From Paracrocinitomix sp039939375 (GTDB lineage: Bacteria > Bacteroidota > Bacteroidia > Flavobacteriales_D > Crocinitomicaceae), in assembly GCA_039939375.1 (NCBI GenBank), contig JBDVJO010000011.1:1116001-1180000 (forward strand): 64,000 nt of DNA. The letters are read 5' to 3'. The notes below the pieces were generated by a model. The model was not told the DNA's origin. It was given only the letters and a program-made list of their open reading frames with translations, and searched no databases. This document shows positions 53,982-63,100 of the stretch, piece by piece; within the stretch, counting starts at the first letter, position 1, and every line of letters begins with the position of its first letter. A program made the position numbers and the translations under genes.

Positions 53982-56237
53982 TTATTGAACAATTAATTTT
54001 TTTGAATGTTCATTTCCAATTTTTAGAACATAAGTTCCTTTAGCTAATTGGCTAATGTCCACCTGTGTAATTCCAGTTTGATTCAAGAAGATTTGTAATA
54101 CTGATCTTCCCTGTAAATCATAAATATAGGCTTCTTTTTCTAAAATTCCATCTACTTTGATTACAACATTTTCTTTGGCAGGATTGGGATAGATTTGAAT
54201 ATTGACTTCATTTTCGGTAATCGGGTTATCAATACCAGAAAGTGCATCATTTTGAGCGCCAAATGTCGGAACCAAGTAGTTGAAAGGACCGGTGCCGTTT
54301 GGAAGTCGACCGTAAGTGATGTCAGTATATTGAGTTGGGTATTCAACGTAATCAATTAAGAATCCCAAATCATCTGAAAGGTATAATCCTTCACCGTTAG
54401 CTGATAATTTAAAGTTCGCATGTACACCACTTTGTGCTGTTTGATTATCGCACCAAACAATAAAGTAAGCACCCGGTTGCAAGGTGAAATTAGGAAGTTG
54501 CCATTTAATCAAATTGCCGTTCTCGTCTGATAAGTGATATCCGCCTATTGCAATTGGATCGTCAGATGCGTTGTATAATTCAACCCAATCATCATAATCA
54601 CCTGATAAATCTGCAGCTATTGTAGCGTTAGATGCAGAAATTTCATTAATTACTAGTCCTTTTTTAGGACTTAAAGTGTAAAATTCATATTCAGCTCTTG
54701 CCGGTGAAAATCTAGCGGCATTGGCATTTTCTGCATAAAAATAATACTGCATATCGGTACCTTGAATAACTACATCTACTCCGTAAACTCCATCTCCTGC
54801 CGTACCGTCATTATGGTTTCCATCATCAAACATTTCGGTTTTGGTGAACACATCATATTTATTATGCCGGTAACCTAAATAAACTTCATTGGTTGCGATT
54901 GCTTCAATGTTGAAGGTGACAAGTGTGAACGGGTCAGGTTCAACCGGATTGGTAGATTCGTTGAACAAACCTGGATCTACGAATTGAAATTCGGTCAAAC
55001 CGTTTAAATAGGTCAAACGAGGTTCCATTAAGTTTTGAAGTCCTGGTCGTAGATTAATCCATGATCCGACATCATCATAAAGGTTGTCTTGAAATTCGGT
55101 GTATGTGTACTCATTGTATGGTTCAATTTGTCTGTCAGCATCTATTAGAGCACTCATTTCTTCGGCTCTAGTCAGGTAATGGCCGTTGGCTATATTCTCT
55201 TCAAGAATAGTTTTATAATGGGCAACATACATTTTCTTGTACTTAGGTTGTGATAACAGTCGTGCAATGAGTGGTCTGAAATCCATAGCAGATTCATGGA
55301 TAAATGGATCTTGCTCTTGTAGGTCTGTCAATCCTACAGGAAGAAAATTTGTTCCATTCCAAAGTAATCCTCCGAATGACATATTTACATCCCATAAAAT
55401 AATGCTCCACCTGCCATTATCTTGTTTGTAAACGTAAAAGTTGTGAGCAAATGCGGTATAACCATCATTGTGCACAAGTGCGCTACTTAAGGCTAAAAAC
55501 CAAAGGGCTCTGTCAACATCTAAGTATTGGTCAATGTTACTTGCGTTAAATTCTAATTGATAAGTTAATTCTTGCAAAGCGGTGGTTCCGTAGTCTGATT
55601 TCATATCGTATAATGTGTCATAACCAATTGTGTCAGGATGATAAGCTAGATTGGAGTTGTCTCCGTAAATGTCAAATGATATGGGGTCGCATTTAAAGAA
55701 AGGGTTCTTACTTGAACCGTAAAACTCACTTAAAAATTCATTGTCAATAGATTCTGTATTGGTATAGATTCCAATGTAATTGCCGTTTATGATAAGTCTT
55801 GTAAAACTAGCTTTTGGACAATCCATATAACGGTTACCTATTTCATAAGTTAAGGCTTCTCTGACCATTGAAGGATCAGTAAAACAGTTCGCTAATTTGA
55901 TTTTATCTTTTCCTTGATATTCTTGTCCTCCGATAACGTAGTTTAAGTCAATATTGTAGGGGTTTTTGTTGGATGTTGTATCCATTGAGCTATTCCCTTT
56001 ATATCTAACTCCGCAGCTATCAAATGGGGTGCCGTTAATAATGACTTCTGCAAGGATTCTGCCCGTTCCACTTCCCGTCCCGGTTTCTTCAGAAGCCATT
56101 GAATCTAGAAGATGATCCCAATTGCTATCATAGAAGTTAATTTCTATTTCATGAACAACTGAAACGTCAAATAAAGATTGGGAATAAGTAAAAAAACTGA
56201 AGAAGCAAAAAACTATAGGGAGCAGTGTTCTTTTCAT
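53982..56237 (-). CDS. T9SS-secreted CotH-kinase-family protein with lamin-tail domain
   Basis: 751 residues: signal peptide (ending FFTYSQ), CotH domain (about 30-390) with 'CGVRYKGNSSMD' , 'KLANCFTDPSMVREALTYEIGN', 'IGIYTNTESID' and the kinase-like metal/catalytic segment 'RWSIILWDVNMSFGG'; a beta domain (about 430-510); a lamin-tail (LTD) domain (about 530-640, 'LVINEISASNATIAADLSGDYDDWVELYN'); and a T9SS type A domain ('IQIYPNPAKENVVIKV...GTYVLKIGNEHSKKLIVQ'). CotH proteins phosphorylate spore-coat proteins in Bacillus; this one would act outside the cell. Confidence 0.88.
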   Translation of the reverse strand: MKRTLLPIVFCFFSFFTYSQSLFDVSVVHEIEINFYDSNWDHLLDSMASEETGTGSGTGRILAEVIINGTPFDSCGVRYKGNSSMDTTSNKNPYNIDLNYVIGGQEYQGKDKIKLANCFTDPSMVREALTYEIGNRYMDCPKASFTRLIINGNYIGIYTNTESIDNEFLSEFYGSSKNPFFKCDPISFDIYGDNSNLAYHPDTIGYDTLYDMKSDYGTTALQELTYQLEFNASNIDQYLDVDRALWFLALSSALVHNDGYTAFAHNFYVYKQDNGRWSIILWDVNMSFGGLLWNGTNFLPVGLTDLQEQDPFIHESAMDFRPLIARLLSQPKYKKMYVAHYKTILEENIANGHYLTRAEEMSALIDADRQIEPYNEYTYTEFQDNLYDDVGSWINLRPGLQNLMEPRLTYLNGLTEFQFVDPGLFNESTNPVEPDPFTLVTFNIEAIATNEVYLGYRHNKYDVFTKTEMFDDGNHNDGTAGDGVYGVDVVIQGTDMQYYFYAENANAARFSPARAEYEFYTLSPKKGLVINEISASNATIAADLSGDYDDWVELYNASDDPIAIGGYHLSDENGNLIKWQLPNFTLQPGAYFIVWCDNQTAQSGVHANFKLSANGEGLYLSDDLGFLIDYVEYPTQYTDITYGRLPNGTGPFNYLVPTFGAQNDALSGIDNPITENEVNIQIYPNPAKENVVIKVDGILEKEAYIYDLQGRSVLQIFLNQTGITQVDISQLAKGTYVLKIGNEHSKKLIVQ

Positions 56238-56315
56238 ATTATCGAATTGTTAACTCAAAGTTAAGATAATCAACGTGCTAAGCAAGAAAAGGTTGGTGAT
56301 ATTGGCAAAAAAACC

Positions 56316-56348
56316 AAAACCCTCTTCAGTTGAACTAAAGAGGGTTTT
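56316..56348 (-). other. Strong hairpin with minus-strand T-run upstream of the CotH gene
   Basis: AAAACCCTCTT (56316-56326) pairs with AAGAGGGTTTT (56338-56348); on the minus strand a T-run follows (56313-56307 region). It lies 79 bp upstream of the CotH start, after the terminator of the 56508 gene. It is either a backup terminator or an attenuator in the CotH leader. Confidence 0.55.
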
Positions 56349-56460
56349 CCATGAAAAAATCTACCACGCTAACAATACGTTATCTAGTAGTTGTTTTAAA
56401 TATACGGATGATAAGCTTAGCTATTTTAGGTTTAACTTTTTTTAACCTCAAAACAAAAAA

Positions 56461-56490
56461 AAAGACCGCCAATTAAATTGAACGGTCTTT
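56461..56490 (-). terminator. Terminator of the SprB-repeat T9SS gene
   Basis: CGGTCTTT / AAAGACCG arms (56490-56483 and 56468-56461) with a 14-nt AT-rich loop and long T-runs on both sides, 18 bp after the stop of the 56508 gene. Confidence 0.75.
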
Positions 56491-56507
56491 TTTTAGCATT
56501 AAATCAA

Positions 56508-57731
56508 TTACTTTTTAATGACTTTGAATGTTTTCTGGAGGCTTTCTCCTTCAACATTTAAGAAGTATACACCTCTTTCAAAGTCGGTTAGGTCAATTGG
56601 TAGTATAACTGTTGATTGTATGTTTCCACTGTTTTTATAAAGTAGTTTACCTGAAATACTGTAGAGTTCGTATTTAATCGAGCCCGTATATCCTTCAATT
56701 TTTAAGTTGCTTTCTGTTGCTGTTGGATTAGGGAATAGATCTACAGATAGTTCTTTTATTTGGTCTATACCTACAGAGCTTACTGTTGAACAAGCAGAGG
56801 TGTCAGAACAAGAACCATCTGTTATAATAACGGCATAATCTCCATTAGATGTTGCGGTGTAGCTTGCGTTTGTTGCACCGGCTATTGGTGTCATTGTTGC
56901 GCAATCAATCCATTGATAAGTTGCTCCCGTTGCATTTGCAGTTAAAGTGCTTTTGTCTTGTGTTACTGTTAGGTCTAAAACTGCAGGTTCAGTTACTGTG
57001 AAGGTGTCTACTTGTGTACATCCTCCTGTGCTTTGTACAGAAACGATATACTCACCCGGAGCCAATCCTGTCAAGTCTTCAGTATCATCAAAATCTCCTG
57101 TTCCGTCATTGTTCCAGTCAAATGAATACGGAGCGGTTCCGCCTGAAATTGTTAGGTCTATTTCACCATCCATCTCGCCATTGCAGCTAATGTTTGTAAT
57201 TATTTCTGCAATGGTTGGAGGGGTGCAAGGGGTGTAATCCACTTCAACTTGAAAATAGACGTCAGTTGTTGCTGGGAAATGGTCGAATTGATTAACCATG
57301 CTAGATGCACTGAAGTCTACATTAAATGTATTTAGGCCTAATGATACATAGCCGGTGGTTGAAATACTCCAGCTGTTCGCATTACTTCCTCCTGTGCAAT
57401 TAATAGCGGTTCCGTTAGTAACGTTTCCCGTTGAATTTGAGTTCAGCGTTGTTGGATGAACTCCGCCTCCGTCAGTTATTGTGTTCGAAAAGTTAATGGT
57501 AATGCTGGATGGTGTTCCACCATTGGTAGATGTCCATGTGAATCCCCATGTATTCCCTGAGGCCACTTGTCTCGCTTCTTCGGGACCTGTGAAAGGTGCA
57601 GAGCAAATGTCTCCTGTTGTCAATTCGAGACCAATAAAATCTGCAGGTGTAATGTCATAAGTGACGATCTGCGCGGTTGATAATATTGGTGTAATGTTCA
57701 AAAGGGCAAGTAGAGTAAAGGTTTTCATCAT
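56508..57731 (-). CDS. T9SS-secreted protein with SprB-type repeat
   Basis: 407 residues from ATG 57731 (an in-frame TTG further upstream adds only a charged stretch). Signal peptide 'MMKTFTLLALLNITPILSTAQ', an Ig-like N-terminal domain (about 25-185), one SprB-type repeat ('ISCNGEMDGEIDLTISGGTAPYSFDW...GLAPGEYIVSV'), an 'YQWIDC...PIAG' module, and a T9SS type A domain ('VDLFPNPTATESNLKI...FERGVYFLNVEGESLQKTFKVIKK'). SprB is a gliding adhesin; a surface adhesin role is inferred only. Confidence 0.78.
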   Translation of the reverse strand: MMKTFTLLALLNITPILSTAQIVTYDITPADFIGLELTTGDICSAPFTGPEEARQVASGNTWGFTWTSTNGGTPSSITINFSNTITDGGGVHPTTLNSNSTGNVTNGTAINCTGGSNANSWSISTTGYVSLGLNTFNVDFSASSMVNQFDHFPATTDVYFQVEVDYTPCTPPTIAEIITNISCNGEMDGEIDLTISGGTAPYSFDWNNDGTGDFDDTEDLTGLAPGEYIVSVQSTGGCTQVDTFTVTEPAVLDLTVTQDKSTLTANATGATYQWIDCATMTPIAGATNASYTATSNGDYAVIITDGSCSDTSACSTVSSVGIDQIKELSVDLFPNPTATESNLKIEGYTGSIKYELYSISGKLLYKNSGNIQSTVILPIDLTDFERGVYFLNVEGESLQKTFKVIKK

Positions 57732-57825
57732 AGTTTCTTTTTTCAACAAATTACAATAAGATTTTGGTTAATCCAAGACTTAATTATTTGATAGTTAATT
57801 TTTTAACTTAATTATGGCAGGTTGA

Positions 57826-58530
57826 TTATGGAACGTCCCATCTGGCTTTAAATCCTCTGCAATCAAAATGAAGGTTCATGGTTCCTGGATATTTGCCGAG
57901 TCCACCTTCGTTTCCTACAATTTTTTCTAGCATATTATAAACAATGGTTTTGTCTGCCTGAGTAGATTTTCCATCTTGATTGATGTCGTCTATTCCTATG
58001 TCTATGGCTTTTCCAAACATATGTTGGCTATAAGACGCTCCATTTAATTCACCGTTTTTAGTTGGGTGTCGGTGAGCTGTTCTTATGTGAAATCCATATT
58101 CGTTATAACCTTCTTTTTTTAGCTGACTAATTAATTCTAGCATCATATATAATACTTCTTTGTCTACTAACCAATATTGTTCGAATTCTGGAAATGGGTT
58201 TCTTTTATAGGTTTTGTAATATTCGTCTTTGGCTAAAAACTCTTGTATGGTAAATTCGCCTACTACTTTTAGCTTGAGTTGGTTGCCGTTTAGTTTATAG
58301 AATTTTCTGTTGCTCAATTCATTGTTGAATTTACATTCAGGATGTGAGTATTTTATATATTGTTCGGGTAAATTTTCATAGGTAACGGTTTCTAATTGGT
58401 CTAAAATAGAATCGATTCGTTTTTCACTTAAGACATCTTCTTGTTTGTTGATTTGAATTTGTACTTTATTCTTTTCTTTTTGGCATGACACTATGATTAA
58501 TGCCAGCAGAATTAATTGGATTTTTTTCAT
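57826..58530 (-). CDS. Lipoprotein peptidase, M15/DUF882-like (D-Ala-D-Ala carboxypeptidase fold)
   Basis: 234 residues: lipobox 'LALIIVSCQ' (Cys16), then a C-terminal LAS-type domain with zinc-site residues 'YSQHMFGKAIDIGID' (His-x6-Asp) and 'MNLHFDCRGFKARW' (His), preceded by 'GFHIRTAHRHPTKNG'. Such enzymes trim peptidoglycan stem peptides, or the fold can be reused for binding. Membrane-anchored, probably in the periplasm. Monocistronic. Confidence 0.78.
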   Translation of the reverse strand: MKKIQLILLALIIVSCQKEKNKVQIQINKQEDVLSEKRIDSILDQLETVTYENLPEQYIKYSHPECKFNNELSNRKFYKLNGNQLKLKVVGEFTIQEFLAKDEYYKTYKRNPFPEFEQYWLVDKEVLYMMLELISQLKKEGYNEYGFHIRTAHRHPTKNGELNGASYSQHMFGKAIDIGIDDINQDGKSTQADKTIVYNMLEKIVGNEGGLGKYPGTMNLHFDCRGFKARWDVP

Positions 58531-58634
58531 GCTTTCTTGTTTTTATGCAAGATGATGAATGAGGTATTAATTGTTTGTTAATGAATGTTATACCGTTGGG
58601 CTGATAAGGATTTTTAACTTAATTTTTCTTAAAA

Positions 58635-59840
58635 TCATCTTCTTCTATTTGCGAGTAGTGGAGGTGGCTCTCCGTTAAACGGATTCCATCTGCTTATGCT
58701 TTTAGCTCCCATCCCTGCAGCCCTCATAATTGATCGGTCACCGTATCGCTCTCGGATATTATCCATTGCTTGATAGAGGTTAATAATGTTTGAGTCTTCA
58801 AATAAATTAATTTGATGCCCACCTTCAACAAGGTGACTGAATCTTACACCAATTAGCCTGACTAGCATTCGGCGTTGGTAAAGTTTGCGGTACAATTCAA
58901 GCACAAGTGGAATTATGGTGTGGTCAGATGCGGTATACGGAATTCGTTTTTGTAAGGTGTAGGTTTGAAAGTCTGAGTACCTGATTTTAACAGTAATGCA
59001 TGCGGTAAGTTTGTTTCCTCTCCTGAGTTGGTAAACTAAATTTTCAGCAATTGCTGTTAAAATGCCTTCTAGTTTAGTGACATCAATGGTGTCTTTATCA
59101 AAGGTGCGTTCGGTTGATATAGATTTTCGTTCTTGGTAAGGAATTACAGGTGAATTGTCGATTCCGCTTGCTTTGCGCCAAATCATAATGCCATTTTTCC
59201 CAAAAACACGTTCCATTACTTCAATGGGCATTTCTTGTATTGTTTGTATCCTTTTTACACCTAGGTTGCAGAGTGCACGATAGGTTTTATCACCAACCAT
59301 AGGGATTTTTTTAACGGATAAAGGTGCTAGAAATGGCTTTTCTGTTCCGCTATCAATTTTGATTTCATTATTTGGTTTAGCTTCTCCAGTAGCTATTTTA
59401 GAGACGGTTTTATTGGCTGATAATCCAAAAGAAATAGGCAGCCCGGTTTCGCGTATAATTTTTGTACGTAATTCAGATGCGAATTGATGGCAACCATAAA
59501 ACTTATCCATTCCCGTTAGGTCTGCATAAAATTCATCTACTGAAGATTTTTCATAAAGCGGAACGGCTTCTTTGATAATGTCAGTCACAGCATTAGAGAA
59601 TTTACTATAAACTCCAGAATTCCCTCTTAAAATAATGGCTTCAGGGCAAAGTTGACGGGCCATTCGCATAGGCATAGCAGAGTGTATCCCAAACCTTCGG
59701 GCTTCGTATGAACAAGAGGCAACAACACCACGATCAGAGGTTCCCCCGATAAGTACAGGTTTTCCTATAAGTTTGCTGTCAATGAGTCGCTCACATGACA
59801 CGAAAAAGGTGTCTAAATCCATATGCATTACTGCTTTCAT
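58635..59840 (-). CDS. dinB: Y-family DNA polymerase (DinB / Pol IV)
   Basis: 401 residues. Catalytic acidic residues are present: Asp8 ('HMDLDTFF') and Asp102/Glu103 ('SSVDEFYADLTG'); Phe13 sits at the steric-gate position. Finger motif 'VVASCSYEARRFGIHSAMPMRMARQLCP', helix-hairpin-helix 'VKKIPMVGDKTYRALCNLGV' and little-finger domain after about 235. Because the active site is intact, this is an active Pol IV-type enzyme rather than an ImuB. Lies downstream of dnaE on the same strand across a 322-bp repeat-rich gap. Confidence 0.92.
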   Translation of the reverse strand: MKAVMHMDLDTFFVSCERLIDSKLIGKPVLIGGTSDRGVVASCSYEARRFGIHSAMPMRMARQLCPEAIILRGNSGVYSKFSNAVTDIIKEAVPLYEKSSVDEFYADLTGMDKFYGCHQFASELRTKIIRETGLPISFGLSANKTVSKIATGEAKPNNEIKIDSGTEKPFLAPLSVKKIPMVGDKTYRALCNLGVKRIQTIQEMPIEVMERVFGKNGIMIWRKASGIDNSPVIPYQERKSISTERTFDKDTIDVTKLEGILTAIAENLVYQLRRGNKLTACITVKIRYSDFQTYTLQKRIPYTASDHTIIPLVLELYRKLYQRRMLVRLIGVRFSHLVEGGHQINLFEDSNIINLYQAMDNIRERYGDRSIMRAAGMGAKSISRWNPFNGEPPPLLANRRR

Positions 59841-59880
59841 TTTTTTTTCTTTTTTTTTTGAGTCGATTAGTTTTTTAGTC

Positions 59881-59929
59881 AGTAGTCAGTAGTTAGTAGT
59901 CAGTAGTCAGTAGTCAGTATTCAGTAGTC
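59881..59929. repeat. Heptanucleotide tandem repeat (AGTAGTC)7
   Basis: Seven contiguous 7-bp units: AGTAGTC x5 with single variants AGTAGTT and AGTATTC. Followed by two AATGAGTC 8-mers. A prime spot for slippage-driven length change. Confidence 0.9.
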
Positions 59930-60008
59930 AATGAGTCAATGAGTCAAAAGGAGCAAGTCATTTGCTGTCTTGACGAAAAACGAAAAACGAGCCACGCCAT
60001 TTGCGCCG

Positions 60009-60028
60009 CACTGAGCAGAGTCGAAGTG
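60009..60028. repeat. Interspersed palindromic element (CACTGAG...CGAAGTG)
   Basis: CACTGAGCAGAGTCGAAGTG, an imperfect palindrome. From memory, very similar 'CTGAGCGNAGTCGAAG' strings recur between genes in many Bacteroidota genomes. Only one copy is seen in this window. Confidence 0.5.
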
Positions 60029-60130
60029 TCATCTTGACGAGCTTCCAGTTTCGAGAAGTCAATGAGTTTTAGTTGGGAAAAAAATGATTGGGGGTTTGTG
60101 CTTATTAGTTTACTCAGTTAATTTTCTTAA

Positions 60131-60158
60131 AGAGCCAAGAGCCAAGAGCCAAGAGCCA
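60131..60158. repeat. Heptanucleotide tandem repeat (AGAGCCA)4
   Basis: Four perfect 7-bp AGAGCCA units, ending five bases before the dnaE stop codon (60163). Confidence 0.9.
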
Positions 60159-60162
60159 AGAA

Positions 60163-63100
60163 CTACGTCCAATAATCGATTCTTCTGTTTCTTGTGACTA
60201 CCTTTTTTTCTTTTTCTTCATCTCTTACTTCGGCGTACCGTGGGTCTTCTATTACATCCATCTTTTCCATATATTCTGTTTCTATTGTTATACAATCAAA
60301 ATCTTCAATTACTTTTCCTTTAACCTTGTAAACACCTTTACCTCTGAAGTGAAATTTTTCAGCTATTTGCGGAAAATGAACACTGTCTAACCACTGACCT
60401 TCTTCGTCTAAAAAGGTTCCAAAAAACATGGTTTTACCTCCTTTAGTGGTGGTTCTTTTTCGGTGAATGAGATAGCCTTTTATCCAAACTGTTTTTCCTA
60501 TGTATTTAGGTAAATCTTTGGCTAAAATGTGAGGTGTTTCTTCAGGTCGTATAATGTTAAAAGCTGAACCGAGTGGAAATCCAAGCAGTTCTATTTGATC
60601 AAAAGTATCTTCTTGCCAGCTGTTGTCTAGTTGTGGAATCTCATATTCTGGACGTTGAATCCTGAAAAGATCACGCATTTCATAATTTGCTTCGTTCTTT
60701 TTTTTCTTTCCTCCGAGCTTGTCAAGTTTGAAGTGAGCTTCCCACAATAGGCTACGTTTATCTTTTTTCGTAAACCTGAAAGCATCAATTCTAATGAGAA
60801 TGCTGATTTGTTCAAGTGAAATATCTACGCGGTCAATGAAATCATTAAAATCTTTATAGTAGCCATTTTCATTACGTTCTGCGATTAATTTTCTTGCGGT
60901 ATTTCGTTCAAAAGCGTGCAGTAGGTGAAAGCCTAAAAAAATATCTTTCTTATAGTTCATAGTTTCGAGTAAGCCTCTGTTTACGCAGGGTGCGTGCACA
61001 ACAGCTTCGTGCAATTTTGCCTCAAGCATATAAAGTTCTGTACTGTAAAATCCGCCTGAATTATTGATTGTGGCTACCATGTATTCAATGGGGAAATAAG
61101 CTTTTAAAAAAAGACTTTGGTAGCTCTCAACGGCATAAGAAGCAGAATGTCCTTTGGCAAAGGCATAACCAGCAAAGCTGGCAGTTTGTCGCCAAACTTC
61201 GGCAGTTAACTCTGCCGAATGCCCTTTGACATGGATACAATTGTGAAAGAATTTTTCTCTTACTTGGTCAAACTCAGCTCTAGAACGGTATTTCCCAGAC
61301 ATCCCTCTTCGCATTTTGTCGGCTTCACCAAGCGAAAGTCCGGCAAAATAGTGAGCGACTTTTATAACGTCTTCTTGATACACCATAACGCCATAAGTTT
61401 CAGGCATCAATTCTAAGAGTACAGGGTGTGCGTCTTTTCTTTTTTCTGGATTTCGGTAACGAAGAATGTATTCTTGCATCATTCCGGATTGTGCTACTCC
61501 GGGTCTAATTACAGAACTTGCAGCAACGAGTCCTAAGTAATTATCAACTTGCAATTTTCTAAGCAGCATACGCATGGCTGGTGATTCAACATAAAAACAG
61601 CCAATTGCTTTAGCTTCACGCAGCATTTTTTTGATCCGCTCATCTTCTTTGAATTTTCTTAAATCGTGGATGTCAAAATTGGCGTCTTCAGGTCTGTTGC
61701 GCTTGATGAGCTCAAAAGTGTCTCTTATTTTACCTAAACCTCTTTGGCTTAGAATATCGAATTTATAGAGGCCAACATCTTCTGCAATGTGCATGTCAAA
61801 TTGAATGGTAGGGTAGCCTTTAGGTGGCATGAAAGTAGGGGTGAAGTAATGAATGGGTTCTTCTGAAATAACGATTCCACTGGCATGAATACTAAGGTGA
61901 CTAGGGAATCCGTGAATATGATCACTGTATTTGATCACCAAATCGCTTAGGTGGTTAAGTTCCCACCTTTGTAAATAAGGTTTGCTCAGTTTGTCGATTT
62001 CTTCTTTAGGTAATCCGAAAACCTTTCCCAATTCTCTTCTTACACCTTTAGCTTGAAAAGTATTGTAGGTAGCAACAAGAGCAACATGTTTGAATTTGGT
62101 GAATATGTATTCAGTCACATCATCTCGGTCTGTCCACGAAAAATCAATGTCAAAATCTGGGGGATTTGTTCGATAAAGATTAATGAATCGCTCAAAATAG
62201 AGGTCTAATTCAATAGGGTCAACATCTGTGATTCGGAGAAGATATGCGATAACCGAATTGGCACCACTTCCTCTACCAACATAAAAATAGCCCTTAGATC
62301 TTGCGTAAGAAACTATGTCCCAATTAATCAAGAAATATGAAATGAAGCCCATTTGCTCAATGGTTTCTAATTCTTTTTGAATCCGATCTTCTATTTCTTG
62401 TGTCATAGTAGGGTAGCGGTAATCGAGTCCTTCTTGACAGAGCTTGAGTAGTAGTTCTTTATCCTTAATGGGGCAGTCAGTGTAATTTTTTTGATTTTGC
62501 GGATCAGCTGTGTCGCTTAAGTCAAAGTAAATGGAGCTATTGTCAATTATATATTGAGTGTTTTGAATAACCTTAGGAATATCTTGATAAAGCTCTAATA
62601 AAGTAGTGAGGGGGAGCATTTTGTCTGTAGGATTGGCTTGCTCGCTCTCTGGCAATTTGCTTAATAAAGTGTTTTTATCAATCGCTCGCAAAAGGCGGTG
62701 TGCATTGAAGTCTTTTTTATTGCTGAAGGTGACTGTTTGTAAGATGACAGCCTTACTACAATCTACCTTTTTTATGCGAATATAATCCAGGTCAGACGGA
62801 CTGATTCCGATAAATTCATGTGCTTTTAAATTGTAGGTAGTTCCTTTTTTATAAGGATAAATTACAAATACGTTTTTAAAGTTTGGAGCTTGTGCCGGAA
62901 TCTCTTTGATGCCATTTTCAATGCATGTTTTGTTGACTAAAAATGGAGTTAGATATTCGTTGATTTCTTGAAAACCAGCGTTGTTTTTGGCTATGGCTAC
63001 AAATAGTTGTTGGATTCCGTTTCTAAAATCAATGCCAACAATTGGTTTGATATCATATTTAGAAGCTTCCCTAATTATAGCTAGGCAGGCTGAAGTGTTG

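Larger units (their letters stand above)
59841..60162. repeat. Repeat patchwork between dinB and dnaE
   Basis: A 322-bp gene-free stretch. It holds a T-rich run next to dinB, seven 7-bp units at 59881-59929 (five AGTAGTC, one AGTAGTT, one AGTATTC), two 8-bp AATGAGTC units (59930-59945), two ACGAAAA units (59973-59986), an interspersed palindromic element at 60009-60028, and four AGAGCCA units (60131-60158). No gene, terminator or clear promoter seen. Confidence 0.85.

Noticed and set aside
53982..56237. CotH gene as part of the VTC/DUF4956 operon
   Set aside because: It is 21 kb away and on the opposite strand; only a functional association can be proposed.
56429..56447. GGTTTAAC...TTTAACC as another copy of the operator seen at 20204
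   Set aside because: Only one true TTTAACC and the inverted arm does not match; AT-rich composition explains it.
59881..60158. Tandem short repeats as a CRISPR array
   Set aside because: Units are 7-8 bp, contiguous and without spacers; no cas genes in the window.
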